Source of the DNA: JAEUIX01 sp964611125
GTDB lineage: Bacteria > Planctomycetota > Phycisphaerae > Phycisphaerales > UBA1924
Length of the DNA stretch: 64,000 nucleotides
Assembly: GCA_964611125.1 (NCBI GenBank)
Contig: CAZSZO010000003.1
Span: 1 to 64,000, forward strand
Direction: 5' to 3'
Shown here: positions 33,297 through 41,244 of the stretch, piece by piece
How the letters are laid out: the number at the start of each line of letters is the position of its first letter
Numbering within the stretch: the first letter of the stretch is position 1
Position numbers and translations under genes: made by a program
The notes under the pieces: generated by a model
Database searches by the model: none
The model's input: the letters and a program-made list of their open reading frames with translations, nothing else
Told to the model about the DNA's origin: nothing

Positions 33297-34067
33297 ATGA
33301 CTCAAGACACTGTGAACGTGACGCCGGTGGCCATCATCACTGGAGCGGGCTCGGGGATCGGACGGGCGACGGCAATCATGCTGGCCCAGAGGGGATATGC
33401 GCTGGTGATCATGGGCCGCACGCGCCAGGACCTGACGGAGACGGCCAGCCTGACCGGCGCGGCGGAGCGGGTCGAGGTCGTGGGGGGCGACGTGGCGGAC
33501 CCGTTCCAGTGCAAGCACGTGGTGGCCCGGGCGGTGGAGCGGTTCGGCCGGCTCGACGCGCTGATCAACAACGCGGGGCTGGCGACGCTGAAGCCGATCG
33601 ACCAGACTCCGCCGGAGGTCATCGAGCAGAGCTTCCGGGTGAACGCGCTCGGGCCGGCGCTCACGATCCATCACGCGTGGCCGGTGTTCAAGGCCCAAAA
33701 GGCCAAAGGTGACGCGGTCAAGCCGGGGCCGTGCGTGGTGAACATCTCGACCATGGGGACCATCGACCCCTTCCCGGGGTTCTTCGCTTACGCCGCGGCG
33801 AAGGCGGGGGTGAACCTGATGGCCAGATCGTGCGCCAAGGAGGGGCGCTCGATCGGCGTGCGGGCCTTCGCGGTGGCGCCCGGCGCGGTGGAAACGCCGA
33901 TGCTGCGGAGCCTGTTCGACACCAGGGCGGTTCCCGCGGCGGCGTGCCTGGCGCCCGAGGACATCGCAGGGGTGGTGGTGGACTGCGTGGGGGGCGTGTT
34001 CGACGCCCGCAATGGCGAGACGATCGCGGTGGCGAACAAGGCGGAGCTGGCCAAGCTGCGGGCGTGA
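33297..34067 (+). CDS. Short-chain dehydrogenase/reductase
   Basis: 256 residues. Rossmann fold with the cofactor motif TGAGSGIG (15-22), the D69-containing GDVAD, the NNAG motif (91-94) and the catalytic Ser151-Tyr165-Lys169 set (ISTMG; YAAAK). R41 after the second strand suggests NADP(H) preference, though this is only indicative. The C-terminal half is short and has no substrate-specific signature. It is 5' of a voltage-gated channel gene but separated by a 370-base gap, so no shared operon is likely. Confidence 0.88.
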   Translation: MTQDTVNVTPVAIITGAGSGIGRATAIMLAQRGYALVIMGRTRQDLTETASLTGAAERVEVVGGDVADPFQCKHVVARAVERFGRLDALINNAGLATLKPIDQTPPEVIEQSFRVNALGPALTIHHAWPVFKAQKAKGDAVKPGPCVVNISTMGTIDPFPGFFAYAAAKAGVNLMARSCAKEGRSIGVRAFAVAPGAVETPMLRSLFDTRAVPAAACLAPEDIAGVVVDCVGGVFDARNGETIAVANKAELAKLRA

Positions 34068-34439
34068 CGCTCGGGATGACGGGGGGGCGACGGGGGGGCT
34101 GGAGCGCAGAAACGGGCCCGGCGTATCATTGGGCGGACAGTGCTGGGGAGTAGCCTCCCGCACCCTGCCCGCGTTTGGGTGGGTGAGCCGCGGGCGGAAC
34201 GATCGTCAACACGGGGCGGATGGTCCGAATCCGCTTCCGGTCGTTCCTTGCGTCCAGACGCAAAGCGCAAGACCAACACCGGTCGAGGCCGTTCGCGATG
34301 CGGCCCGGCTGTTGTTGTCTTCGCGAAGCAAGGGCCCGGTTCAACAGCAGGATGAAACGCGTGTAGAAACCTCTTCGGGCCGCCCCGAAGGCGGGAGACG
34401 CGTGTGTCCATCCGGGGCCGAGGCCGCAGGGAACCACCG
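34068..34439. other. Long intergenic region upstream of the ion channel gene
   Basis: No gene is supported. The last 20 bases hold AGGGA for the channel gene. The stretch has several G/C-rich inverted segments (for example CTTCGGGCCGCCCCGAAG at about 34373) that could fold in a leader, but no known RNA family is recognised. Confidence 0.35.
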
Positions 34440-35258
34440 ATGAACATCCGTGCGCTGGTCGAAGCCTCCTGGTTCAACACCCTGATCGTGTCGGTGATCC
34501 TGCTCAACGCGGCGCTGATCGGCGTGGGGACGTACGTCTCCGACCCGGGCACGCACGCGGCGATCGCGGTCGTCGAGTGGTTCTGCGTGCTGATCTTCGT
34601 TGTCGAGCTGGCGCTGCGGTTCGCGGCCCGCGAGTCGATGCGGGCGTTCTTCCGCGACGGCTGGAACATCTTCGACCTGGTGATCGTGATCGCGGCGCTG
34701 ATCCCCTCGGCCAACGGCATCGGGCCGATGCTGCGGATCCTGCGCGTTTTCCGCGTGCTGCGGCTGGTGAAGACCATCCCGGAGCTGCGGCTGATCGTCA
34801 ACGTGCTGGCCCGGTCGGTGGTCAGCATGAAGCACGTGGCGCTGCTGGCCGGGATCCTCTTTTACGTCTACGCGGTGATCGGGGTGAAGCTCTTCGGCGT
34901 TGAGGGTCACCCGCTGCGGAGCCACTTCCTGAGCATCCACGAGGCGTGCTTCACGCTCTTCCGCATCCTCACCGGCGACGACTGGACGCAGATGCGCTAT
35001 GACCTCGCCCAGTCGGGGGCGCCGGTGGCGGCGTTCACGGCCTACCAGGTTTCGTGGATCATCATCGCCACGTTTCTGCTGGTGAACCTCATCGTCGGCG
35101 CGGTGATCAACAACTACCAGAAGGTGCAGGAGATCGAGCAGCACAAGGCCCTCGCCTCGGACACGAGCGAGCAGCGGCTCCGGGAGCTGGTGCGCGAACT
35201 TGACGCCATCCTCTCCGCCCGCGCGGAGGCGACAACCGGACCCGGACGGTCTCAATGA
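34440..35258 (+). CDS. Single-domain voltage-gated cation channel with an Asp-Asp selectivity filter
   Basis: 272 residues from ATG 34440 with AGGGA upstream. Six helices: S1 (~12-30), S2 (~45-61), S3 (~75-90), S4 with R99, R102, R105, R108 and K111 at every third position, S5 (~132-152), then the pore helix, the filter T178-G179-D180-D181-W182 and S6 (~203-225). A charged C-terminal coiled tail follows. The layout is that of the NaChBac/NavAb family, but the filter is TGDDW rather than TLESW. Two acidic residues at the constriction recall Ca2+-selective channels, both eukaryotic Cav repeats and engineered CavAb (TLDDW). Confidence 0.9.
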   Translation: MNIRALVEASWFNTLIVSVILLNAALIGVGTYVSDPGTHAAIAVVEWFCVLIFVVELALRFAARESMRAFFRDGWNIFDLVIVIAALIPSANGIGPMLRILRVFRVLRLVKTIPELRLIVNVLARSVVSMKHVALLAGILFYVYAVIGVKLFGVEGHPLRSHFLSIHEACFTLFRILTGDDWTQMRYDLAQSGAPVAAFTAYQVSWIIIATFLLVNLIVGAVINNYQKVQEIEQHKALASDTSEQRLRELVRELDAILSARAEATTGPGRSQ

Positions 35259-35277
35259 TGATGCCGGCGACGGCGGC

Positions 35278-35316
35278 CTTGCTACGAAGTCTTGCCACGA
35301 GCTCTTGCTACGAGGT
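35278..35316. repeat. Three tandem 13-bp repeats overlapping a gene's stop codon
   Basis: Units CTTGCTACGAAGT, CTTGCCACGAGCT and CTTGCTACGAGGT stand back to back, with a partial fourth. Since 13 is not a multiple of three, they lie across the end of the DUF3185 gene in changing frames; the stop TAG is in the third unit. Probably slippage, of unknown effect. Confidence 0.6.
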
Positions 35317-35523
35317 CTTGCCGACCCGCGCCACCGTCATCAGAAGCCCGAGCAGCCCCAGCCCGGCTCCGCCGATCATGAACCAGGTCGTCGCCTGGGT
35401 GAAGCGACCGGTGAAGGTGCTGCTGAGCTGATCCGCGATGGACTGGGAAGAATTGAAGCCGATCAGCGCCAGGGTGAGACCAACGGCCACCAGCACGACG
35501 CCGACGATTCTCTGAGATGCCAT
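35308..35523 (-). CDS. DUF3185-type small membrane protein
   Basis: 71 residues: helix 1 (RIVGVVLVAVGLTLALIGF), a short polar loop ending in FTGRFTQATTWFMIGG, helix 2 (GGAGLGLLGLLMTVA). The FTGRFTxxTTW loop is the DUF3185 signature. GAGG lies upstream of the ATG. It is one of three tiny membrane genes in a row on the minus strand, often seen together in stress- or envelope-related groups; function is not known. The stop codon is within the 13-bp repeats at 35278-35316. Confidence 0.8.
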   Translation of the reverse strand: MASQRIVGVVLVAVGLTLALIGFNSSQSIADQLSSTFTGRFTQATTWFMIGGAGLGLLGLLMTVARVGKTS

Positions 35524-35559
35524 GAGAGAGACCTCGCTAGGGCAGCGCCCGAAGGGCGC

Positions 35560-35736
35560 CTAGAGCCCAGACCGCCGGCCTGAGAGCAGGCTGACCAGCA
35601 GCCCGATCACGAACACGACAAGGAAGATGTAGAACAGAATCCGCGCGATCGCCATCGACTCGCCGGCCACCCCGGTGAACCCGAGCAGACCGGCGATCAA
35701 GGCGAAGACGAGAAAAGCAAGCGCCCAGCGAAGCAT
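35560..35736 (-). CDS. DUF1328 (YtjA-like) small membrane protein
   Basis: 58 residues: MLRWALAFLVFALIAGLLGF, then TGVAGESMAIARILFYIF and a second helix (VVFVIGLLVSLL). LRWALxFLVxAliAgllGFtGvA and the ARILFxIFLVLFV pattern define DUF1328. AAGGACCAACCC precedes the ATG (on the minus strand). Such proteins are commonly induced by osmotic or envelope stress. Too short for many gene callers. Confidence 0.85.
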   Translation of the reverse strand: MLRWALAFLVFALIAGLLGFTGVAGESMAIARILFYIFLVVFVIGLLVSLLSGRRSGL

Positions 35737-35800
35737 GGGTTGGTCCTTTCAAATGCGGGCCCCGGACAATCGCCTGCCCGGGGCGGGGGCGGGTCTGTGA

Positions 35801-35965
35801 TCAGAACCCGCGGGGGATGTAGTTGAGCAGCATCAGCACGATCACGATGAGCAGGACGAGACCCAGGCCGCCGCTGGGCCCGTAGCCCCACTCCCGGCTA
35901 TACCGCCAGTTGGGGAGGCCGCCAACAAGAAGGAGGACGACAACGATGAGAAGAATGAGGCCCAT
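35801..35965 (-). CDS. DUF3309-type small membrane protein
   Basis: 54 residues with a hydrophobic N-terminus (GLILLIVVVLLLVGGLPNW), a YSREWGYGPSGGLGLVLL middle and a second helix ending in LNYIPRGF. The GGLPxWxYSxxWGYGPSGxlGl core is the DUF3309 signature. GAAAGGAATCTCCC precedes the ATG on the minus strand. First of the three small membrane genes; nothing is known of its action. Confidence 0.85.
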   Translation of the reverse strand: MGLILLIVVVLLLVGGLPNWRYSREWGYGPSGGLGLVLLIVIVLMLLNYIPRGF

Positions 35966-36049
35966 GGGAGATTCCTTTCGGCGAGAAGGCGCCGGGCCGC
36001 GCGGCGTGGCTTGCGGTGTGCGAGCGCTGGCGCGGCGACGCGATCACGT

Positions 36050-36406
36050 TCACTTGGTCATTTTTGAGACAAGTCCGACAAGTTCCTGGTACATCTCATC
36101 CGCGACGGCGCCGCCATTTCCGGCCGCGGCGTGGTGACAGGCCCGCAGATGAGCTTCGAGCAGGGCATTGGCGACGGCCTGGAGGGAGGCCCGGGCGGCG
36201 GTGATCTGGACGATGATGTCAGCGCAGTAGCGGTCGCTCTCGATCATGCGCTCGATCCCATCGACCTGGCCGCGGGCCCTACGCAGCTGCAGCAGGTTGG
36301 CGGCGCGGGCCGCCGGGTCGATCCCGACGGCCCTGCGATCCGCCAAACGGCCGAGTTCCGCTCCAGAGATCCTCGAAACCTTGATCTTCGCGATCTTCCG
36401 AGCCAT
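36050..36406 (-). CDS. csoR: CsoR-type copper-sensing repressor
   Basis: 118 residues, with GAGGAGG before the ATG. All-helical DUF156 fold: LRRARGQVDGIERMI, then RYCADIIVQI and LLEAHLRACHH. The metal ligands C61, H86 and C90 have the exact spacing (25 and 4) of the Cu(I) site of CsoR, which separates it from formaldehyde-sensing FrmR or sulfur-sensing CstR. An N-terminal arm of ~35 basic residues is longer than usual. It is 30 bp downstream of the HMA gene, whose promoter region holds two CsoR-like operators, so it should repress its own operon until copper binds. Confidence 0.85.
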   Translation of the reverse strand: MARKIAKIKVSRISGAELGRLADRRAVGIDPAARAANLLQLRRARGQVDGIERMIESDRYCADIIVQITAARASLQAVANALLEAHLRACHHAAAGNGGAVADEMYQELVGLVSKMTK

Positions 36407-36436
36407 GAACAGATCCTCCTCTGGAGCGGCAGGTGG

Positions 36437-36841
36437 TCAGCGAGCCGGGACAGCGGGGAGCGCGGAGGCCTTGACAGCGACCTCCGGGTTCTTCGCCTGG
36501 CCGTCGAGGGCGCCGTTGGCGGCCTTCGCGGGAATCGGGGCGCCCGCTGCGGGCTTGGCCGGGGTCGCGCCGTCAGCGGCTGGTTTGGGCGATGCCGCGC
36601 CGTTGGCGGCGGGAGCATGGGCGGTCTCGTGGGCCTTGAAGCCCGCGCCGTCGATCGCCTTGCAGCTGGCCGCGCACCCGGCCTGATCTGACTTGATGTT
36701 CGCCGAGCCCACCTTGACCGACTCGGTGGTGACGCCCGGCACGCCCTTGAGCACGCCGGTCACCCTCTGAACGCACGCATCGCCGGTCATGCCGTCGATC
36801 TGAATCGTTCTGGCCGAAAGAGTTGCAGTTGCAGATTCCAT
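36437..36841 (-). CDS. Heavy-metal-associated (HMA) domain protein with an altered metal motif
   Basis: 134 residues from ATG 36841 (GGGAA upstream). Residues ~8-75 form an HMA-like ferredoxin fold. The metal loop reads GMTGDAC, not GMTCxxC: the first Cys is Gly and only C23 remains. A later GCAASC gives two more cysteines in the helix 2 region. The remaining ~60 residues are an alanine/proline/lysine-rich tail with repeated NGA-x-A units, with no predicted fold. In this place one expects a copper chaperone. The lost Cys argues for altered binding, for example using other residues or a partner protein. Confidence 0.75.
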   Translation of the reverse strand: MESATATLSARTIQIDGMTGDACVQRVTGVLKGVPGVTTESVKVGSANIKSDQAGCAASCKAIDGAGFKAHETAHAPAANGAASPKPAADGATPAKPAAGAPIPAKAANGALDGQAKNPEVAVKASALPAVPAR

Positions 36842-36883
36842 AGGAAGTTCCCTTCGAAAAAGCCTCACAGACCGGGGGAGCTG

Positions 36884-36923
36884 ATACCCCCCACTGGTAT
36901 CTGAGTATACCCCCCATGGGTAT
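36884..36923 (-). promoter_or_regulatory. Two tandem CsoR-like operators
   Basis: Two 17-bp G/C-centred palindromes: ATACCCCCCACTGGTAT (36884-36900) and ATACCCCCCATGGGTAT (36907-36923), 23 bp centre to centre. The second is almost the consensus CsoR site (TACCC...GGGTA). They start 43 bases upstream of the HMA gene start and point to repression of the HMA-csoR operon, with each site holding a CsoR tetramer pair. Confidence 0.75.
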
Positions 36924-36925
36924 CA

Positions 36926-37287
36926 TCGCAAGGGCAATCAAGCTGGATGCCGTGGGTCTGGCTCCGGCCCGGCCTTGAGCCGCATGATCAGCCTGCGAGG
37001 CCGGTTGTGCGCGACACATCCCCATCTGCGCCGCCTGCGGACGGGGATAGGAGCCTGTGGCGCCGTCAGAACACTTGCTTGATCTGCTGCGACAGCGGCG
37101 GGGTTGAGTCGCGTCCGCCGACCGCCGCGCTCCACCCGGCAACTCAGCACCCCGCCGGCAAGCCACCGGCACGCCGCGCCCGATCCGCCGGCCCGGGCCG
37201 CGCGGCGTGCGTACTTTCCGCGGTCTGACGTCTCGTCAATGACTGCACCCGGGCCACCTCGCGTGGCCGCATCGCAAGGACACCCCC
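36926..37287. other. Intergenic region between the divergent csoR operon and the GlcG/HbpS gene
   Basis: About 360 bases with no supported gene. AAGGA just before 37288 serves the next gene. No tRNA, terminator or repeat is seen. Confidence 0.4.
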
Positions 37288-37683
37288 ATGCTCACTCTTG
37301 CTGACGCCCGTCGCATCATCGCCGCCGCCGAGAAGAAGGCCGCCGAGATCAAGCAACCCATGAACATCGCGGTGGCCGATGCGGGAGGCAACCTGATCGC
37401 TCATGTCCGGATGGACGGGGCGTGGCTGGGCTCGATCGATATCTCGATCAAGAAGGCGTACACGTCGCGGGCGTTCGACATCTCGACCAAGGACCTGGCG
37501 ACGCACAGCCAGTCCGGGGGGCAGTTCTTCGGGATCAACGCCTCCAACGACGGGCGAATCATGATCTTCGCCGGGGGCATCCCGCTGAAGCAGGGCGGGC
37601 AGGTGGTGGGAGCGATCGGTGTAAGCGGCGGCTCCGGCGAGCAGGACCACGCCGTGGCCGAGGCGGGCGCCGCGGCGGTCTGA
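37288..37683 (+). CDS. GlcG/HbpS-like heme-binding family protein
   Basis: 131 residues. LTLADARRIIAAAEKKAAEI, NIAVADAGGNLIAHVRMDGAWLGSI and GGIPLKQGGQVVGAIGVSGG with SGEQDHAVAEAG are the conserved parts of the DUF336 family (GlcG, HbpS, PduO C-terminal). HbpS binds heme and iron in Streptomyces; other members bind corrinoids or have unknown roles. The three family motifs are intact and the length is normal. No glycolate or propanediol genes are close by. AAGGA lies nine bases before the ATG. Confidence 0.85.
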   Translation: MLTLADARRIIAAAEKKAAEIKQPMNIAVADAGGNLIAHVRMDGAWLGSIDISIKKAYTSRAFDISTKDLATHSQSGGQFFGINASNDGRIMIFAGGIPLKQGGQVVGAIGVSGGSGEQDHAVAEAGAAAV

Positions 37684-37836
37684 CCGCCCTGCCCTGACCC
37701 ATCCCTCCATCGCAAGAAATCGCGGATGATCGGTCAGACCCCTGCCGCCGGACACTACATCCTCGTGCAGCGCGGTCCCGGTCGCGGCGAGCGAACTCGC
37801 CAAGACCAGGGCGTCAACGCGCCGCGGAGGCTGACC

Positions 37837-39606
37837 ATGCTCATCCAGCAGATCGCTCGTCGTGAGAGGACGGCCCACCGGCCGCTGTTTGGGAACGGTC
37901 TGGAGGGCCTCGCCGTGCTCCTGGGCGTGGCGGGCATGGCCGTCTCCCCGGCCAGCGGCGACATCGTGCATCGCGTGATCACCCCTGCCCAGCAGGTTGG
38001 GCTTCCGTCGCCAGATGGCCGCAGCACGCCTGTTGATGTCGACGGCGACGGGACGGTGGACCTGGTGATCCGAACCTCTGACGAACTGATTGACACCTAC
38101 GACGACGGCTTCGGCGTCTTCGTGGGCATCGATGTGACCCTGGTCGAGGTGCTCGGACCCGGGGGCGGGGTGCTGGTGGCGTCGCCCTCCTTTGGCGATC
38201 GATACTACGACGCGCAAGCGGTGGGTTACGGACTTGGCGGCATGGTCGGCGCTGACCCTTACGCTGTTCCGGCGTCGCTGGGCGTGCTCTGCGCGTCGGA
38301 CTTCTACTATGGCGAGATCCTCGGGCTTTGCTGGAGCGACGCGCCCTTCGCCGGCTTTGTCTTCCCGATCGGCGGCGAACTGCACTATGGCTGGCTGAGG
38401 TTTGATTTCGGCACGCCCTCGGCGCCGCACATCGAACTGGCCTACCAGTCGACCGCCGGGGTTCCGATCCCCGCTGGGGCGACGGAGCCGCCCTGCCCGC
38501 CGCGGATCGTCGTGCAGCCTGGCGAGCGGTCGTTCGTGAACAGCTTCTACGTGTTCCTGGCGGCGCAGGTGCTCACTTCGCCCGGAAGCACCTATCAGTG
38601 GACCCGCGACGGGGCCCCCGTGGGCGAGAACTCGCCGCAGCTGGAGATCCCGGCGCCGCGACTCCAAGACTCGGGCCGGTATGTGCTGACAGTGACGAGC
38701 GCGTGCGGTTCGGCGTCAACGGACCCCTTCACGGTGGTGGTGCCCAGGAGCTGCAGGCCGGGCTCCGCCGCGCCGCCTGACGGCATGGCGCTTGATCTGC
38801 GTCCGTATCACTCGGCATTGAGGGCGCCGCACGCCGCAGACCTTAATGCGTTCCCGATCACGCTCGAAGCGTGGGTGAACGACTCGTCGTTTACGACCTT
38901 TCCCGGGGTGGTGAACAAGTACTACTCCTCGTCGCGCGACGGGTACAACCTGTATGTGCTCAACGGCGAGGTACGCGCCTGGTACTTCAAGGACTTCAAC
39001 AACTTCGTGTGGGACGACGGCGTCACCTACAACGGACTCAACGGCGGGTCGGTCCGGGGAACCGGCTGGCGGCACATCGCGGCGGTCTTCGATGAATCGG
39101 GCGGCAGGCTGTTCGTGGACGGCGAGCTGCGCGACCAGCTCGGCTGGACCGGTACGCCCGGCCCGTGCACGACCACCGAACCGCTCTCGGTGGGTTTCTA
39201 TCCGTCGCCCGACCAGCAGGGGTACCTCTCCGGCATCGTTGACGAGGTGCGGATCTGGAACTACGCCCGCACGAGAGAGCAGATCAACGCCGACAAGGAT
39301 CGGCGACTTCCCGCGGGGACGCCCGGCCTACTGGTGCACTACACGTTCGAGGGGGCCATCGGCGCCGACGACTCAGGGCTGGGCCATGAAGCAACCGTCG
39401 TGAACCGGGCTCGCACCACGTCGGTGTCGCGTTGCTGCCGCGCGGACTTCAACGGCGATGGAAGCCAGGACCCTGACGACCTGTCCGACTTCATCTCGGA
39501 GTACTTCGCAACGCCCGCGGGGGTGAGGACCGACCTGAACAGCGATGGCGCCACGGACCCCGACGACCTGAGCGACTTCATCTCAGAGTACTTCCGCGGC
39601 TGCTAG
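37837..39606 (+). CDS. Secreted Ig/LamG protein with two C-terminal dockerin-like repeats
   Basis: 589 residues from ATG 37837 (GGAGG upstream). After the signal sequence (LLGVAGMAVSPASG) come a ~200-residue beta domain, an Ig-like domain (~225-315: QPGERSFVNSFYVFLAAQ, TYQWTRDGAPVGENSPQLEI, SGRYVLTVTS) and a LamG/laminin-type domain (~335-520: NAFPITLEAWVNDSSF, WRHIAAVFDESGGRLFVDGE, SGIVDEVRIWNYARTREQIN). It ends with two near-identical 21-residue Ca2+-loop motifs (DFNGDGSQDPDDLSDFISEY; DLNSDGATDPDDLSDFISEY), i.e. a whole dockerin-like pair, and a final Cys. Probably displayed outside the cell and attached through the dockerin-like end. Confidence 0.8.
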   Translation: MLIQQIARRERTAHRPLFGNGLEGLAVLLGVAGMAVSPASGDIVHRVITPAQQVGLPSPDGRSTPVDVDGDGTVDLVIRTSDELIDTYDDGFGVFVGIDVTLVEVLGPGGGVLVASPSFGDRYYDAQAVGYGLGGMVGADPYAVPASLGVLCASDFYYGEILGLCWSDAPFAGFVFPIGGELHYGWLRFDFGTPSAPHIELAYQSTAGVPIPAGATEPPCPPRIVVQPGERSFVNSFYVFLAAQVLTSPGSTYQWTRDGAPVGENSPQLEIPAPRLQDSGRYVLTVTSACGSASTDPFTVVVPRSCRPGSAAPPDGMALDLRPYHSALRAPHAADLNAFPITLEAWVNDSSFTTFPGVVNKYYSSSRDGYNLYVLNGEVRAWYFKDFNNFVWDDGVTYNGLNGGSVRGTGWRHIAAVFDESGGRLFVDGELRDQLGWTGTPGPCTTTEPLSVGFYPSPDQQGYLSGIVDEVRIWNYARTREQINADKDRRLPAGTPGLLVHYTFEGAIGADDSGLGHEATVVNRARTTSVSRCCRADFNGDGSQDPDDLSDFISEYFATPAGVRTDLNSDGATDPDDLSDFISEYFRGC

Positions 39607-39709
39607 CTTCAGCGGTGCGAGCGGGCGCAATCGGGGGGCAATCGGGGGGGGCGATCGGGTTGTTAAAGGGGGCTGGTTGATCGCTCATGCCGGTCGCTAG
39701 ACTGGCGCG

Positions 39710-41230
39710 ATGGCCACCTCCACTCCTCCCGGCTCGCCTACTCCAGCCCCGACACCCAGTCCAACGCCCGCTGGCGCCCCACCCAGCGCTCCCCAGAGCG
39801 ACCCAACCGTCCGCCCGCGACCGCTGCTGTATTCTGAGTACATCAACGACCGGGCCATCGTTGAGTCGCTCGGCATGCCGCCTCCCCCGGCTGGTGTGAA
39901 GCCCGAGGACTGGCCGGCGCCGCCCGAGGGGTGGGCGCCCGGCGACGACTGGCCCGAAGGCGGCCAGTGGGCCCATGACGAGGCCCTCTTCATCCGCACA
40001 CACCAGGCGTTCGAGGTGTGGTTTGCCCTCATCATTCACGAGCTCTCGTCGGTCGTGCGCGAAGCGGGCGCGCTTTGGGGTTCGGCCCTGCCACGCATCG
40101 ACTTCGCCCGGCGTGATCCGCTCGAGCCCCCCACACCGGCGGTTCCTGGGACGGGCGCCGGGCGGACGATCTCATCTGACGCCTGGCCGCTGTCGGCACG
40201 GGTGATCCGCGACGCGGCGGCCCGCGACCCGGAGGCCGGCTCGATCCTCGCTCGGCTCGCGGCCCCGGGCCGGTGGGGCGCCGCGGCGGCGCTTCCGCCG
40301 CGGATGGGTGAAAGCGAGACCTTCAACCAGTCGCTCGTGCGCTGGACCCAGCGGGTTCAGCGGGCCTCCAAGGCCCTGCTGGCGACGATCCCGTTCTTTG
40401 ATGTGCTGGCCACGATGACCCCTGCGGAGTTCCTGCGCTTCCGCGGGCGGCTGCAGCCGGCTTCAGGCTTCGGCTCGGTGCAGTTTCGGGAGCTGGAGCT
40501 GCTGCTGGGCCTGCGCGAGCTGCACGAGAAGAAGCTCCGCCCCGACTTGGGCGACCAGCAGGGGGGCGCGAGCGGCGACGAGCCAGCCCCGCCGGAGGGC
40601 ATGCTCCGGCCGACGGCGCAGACCCCGAGCAACCAGCGGGCGGCGTCGTTCTACTTCGCGCAGCCGCCCTGGGGATGGGCCCGGGTGGCCCGTCGGGCCC
40701 GCGAGCACAGCCTGCGCGACGTGGTGTACGCGCTCCTGGGCGCCGCGCTCGGCGCGGGGTCGGGCCCGGGCGGGCCGGAGAAGGGTCTGCCCGATCTGCG
40801 TCCGGCGGCGCTTGATGACTTCCTGGCCCGCGTGCTCACGAGCATGCTCGAAGACCACTACCGCGGCGTGAGCGGGGCGGTCCTTGACGAGGCGGGGCGG
40901 CGGCAGCTCGAGCACGCCACCGGCTCTCTCGACGCGGCTCTCGCCCACAGCGAGACCCTGGTCGCGGCGTTCATCGACATGCACCCGGCTCAGGAGCGGC
41001 TGGCCCAGTTCCTGGCGGCCTGCATCGAGATGGACGAAGCGATGCTCCGCTGGCGCGACCGGCACATCCGGTTCGTGGAGGTCATGATCGGCATGCGGCG
41101 CGGGACCGGCGGCGGGGGCATCCAGTACCTGCGCACCACCGTCGCCCCCAAGCCGCCCGCCGATGGGCCGCATCTGACCCACGCCTTTCCATGCCTCTGG
41201 CAGGCCCGCAGCTTCGTGCAGCGGCGCTGA
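39710..41230 (+). CDS. Tryptophan 2,3-dioxygenase-like heme protein with large insertions
   Basis: 506 residues, longer than the ~280-380 usual for TDO. The family core is there: LLYSEYINDRAIVESLG, HDEALFIRTHQAFEVWFALIIHE (89-111), TMTPAEFLRFRGRLQPASGFGS (~235-256, with the substrate Arg in FRGRL), and a C-terminal WRDRHIRFVEVMIGMRRGTGG (~450-470), where the heme His and the GTGG loop are expected, plus YLRTT. The N-terminus is a ~35-residue proline-rich arm, and inserts follow HELSS and LLGL. TDO oxidises L-tryptophan to N-formylkynurenine; no other kynurenine genes lie nearby, so the substrate is not certain. Confidence 0.75.
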   Translation: MATSTPPGSPTPAPTPSPTPAGAPPSAPQSDPTVRPRPLLYSEYINDRAIVESLGMPPPPAGVKPEDWPAPPEGWAPGDDWPEGGQWAHDEALFIRTHQAFEVWFALIIHELSSVVREAGALWGSALPRIDFARRDPLEPPTPAVPGTGAGRTISSDAWPLSARVIRDAAARDPEAGSILARLAAPGRWGAAAALPPRMGESETFNQSLVRWTQRVQRASKALLATIPFFDVLATMTPAEFLRFRGRLQPASGFGSVQFRELELLLGLRELHEKKLRPDLGDQQGGASGDEPAPPEGMLRPTAQTPSNQRAASFYFAQPPWGWARVARRAREHSLRDVVYALLGAALGAGSGPGGPEKGLPDLRPAALDDFLARVLTSMLEDHYRGVSGAVLDEAGRRQLEHATGSLDAALAHSETLVAAFIDMHPAQERLAQFLAACIEMDEAMLRWRDRHIRFVEVMIGMRRGTGGGGIQYLRTTVAPKPPADGPHLTHAFPCLWQARSFVQRR

Positions 41231-41244
41231 TCACAACCCACGGA

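Noticed and set aside
36050..36406. FrmR or CstR identity for the DUF156 regulator
   Set aside because: The C-H-C ligand spacing and the GGGTA-type operators fit copper CsoR better; FrmR lacks the third ligand pattern and CstR has a different thiol pair.
39607..39665. G-rich short repeats (AATCGGGGGG) after the LamG gene
   Set aside because: Too short and irregular to call a feature; no hairpin with a T-run.
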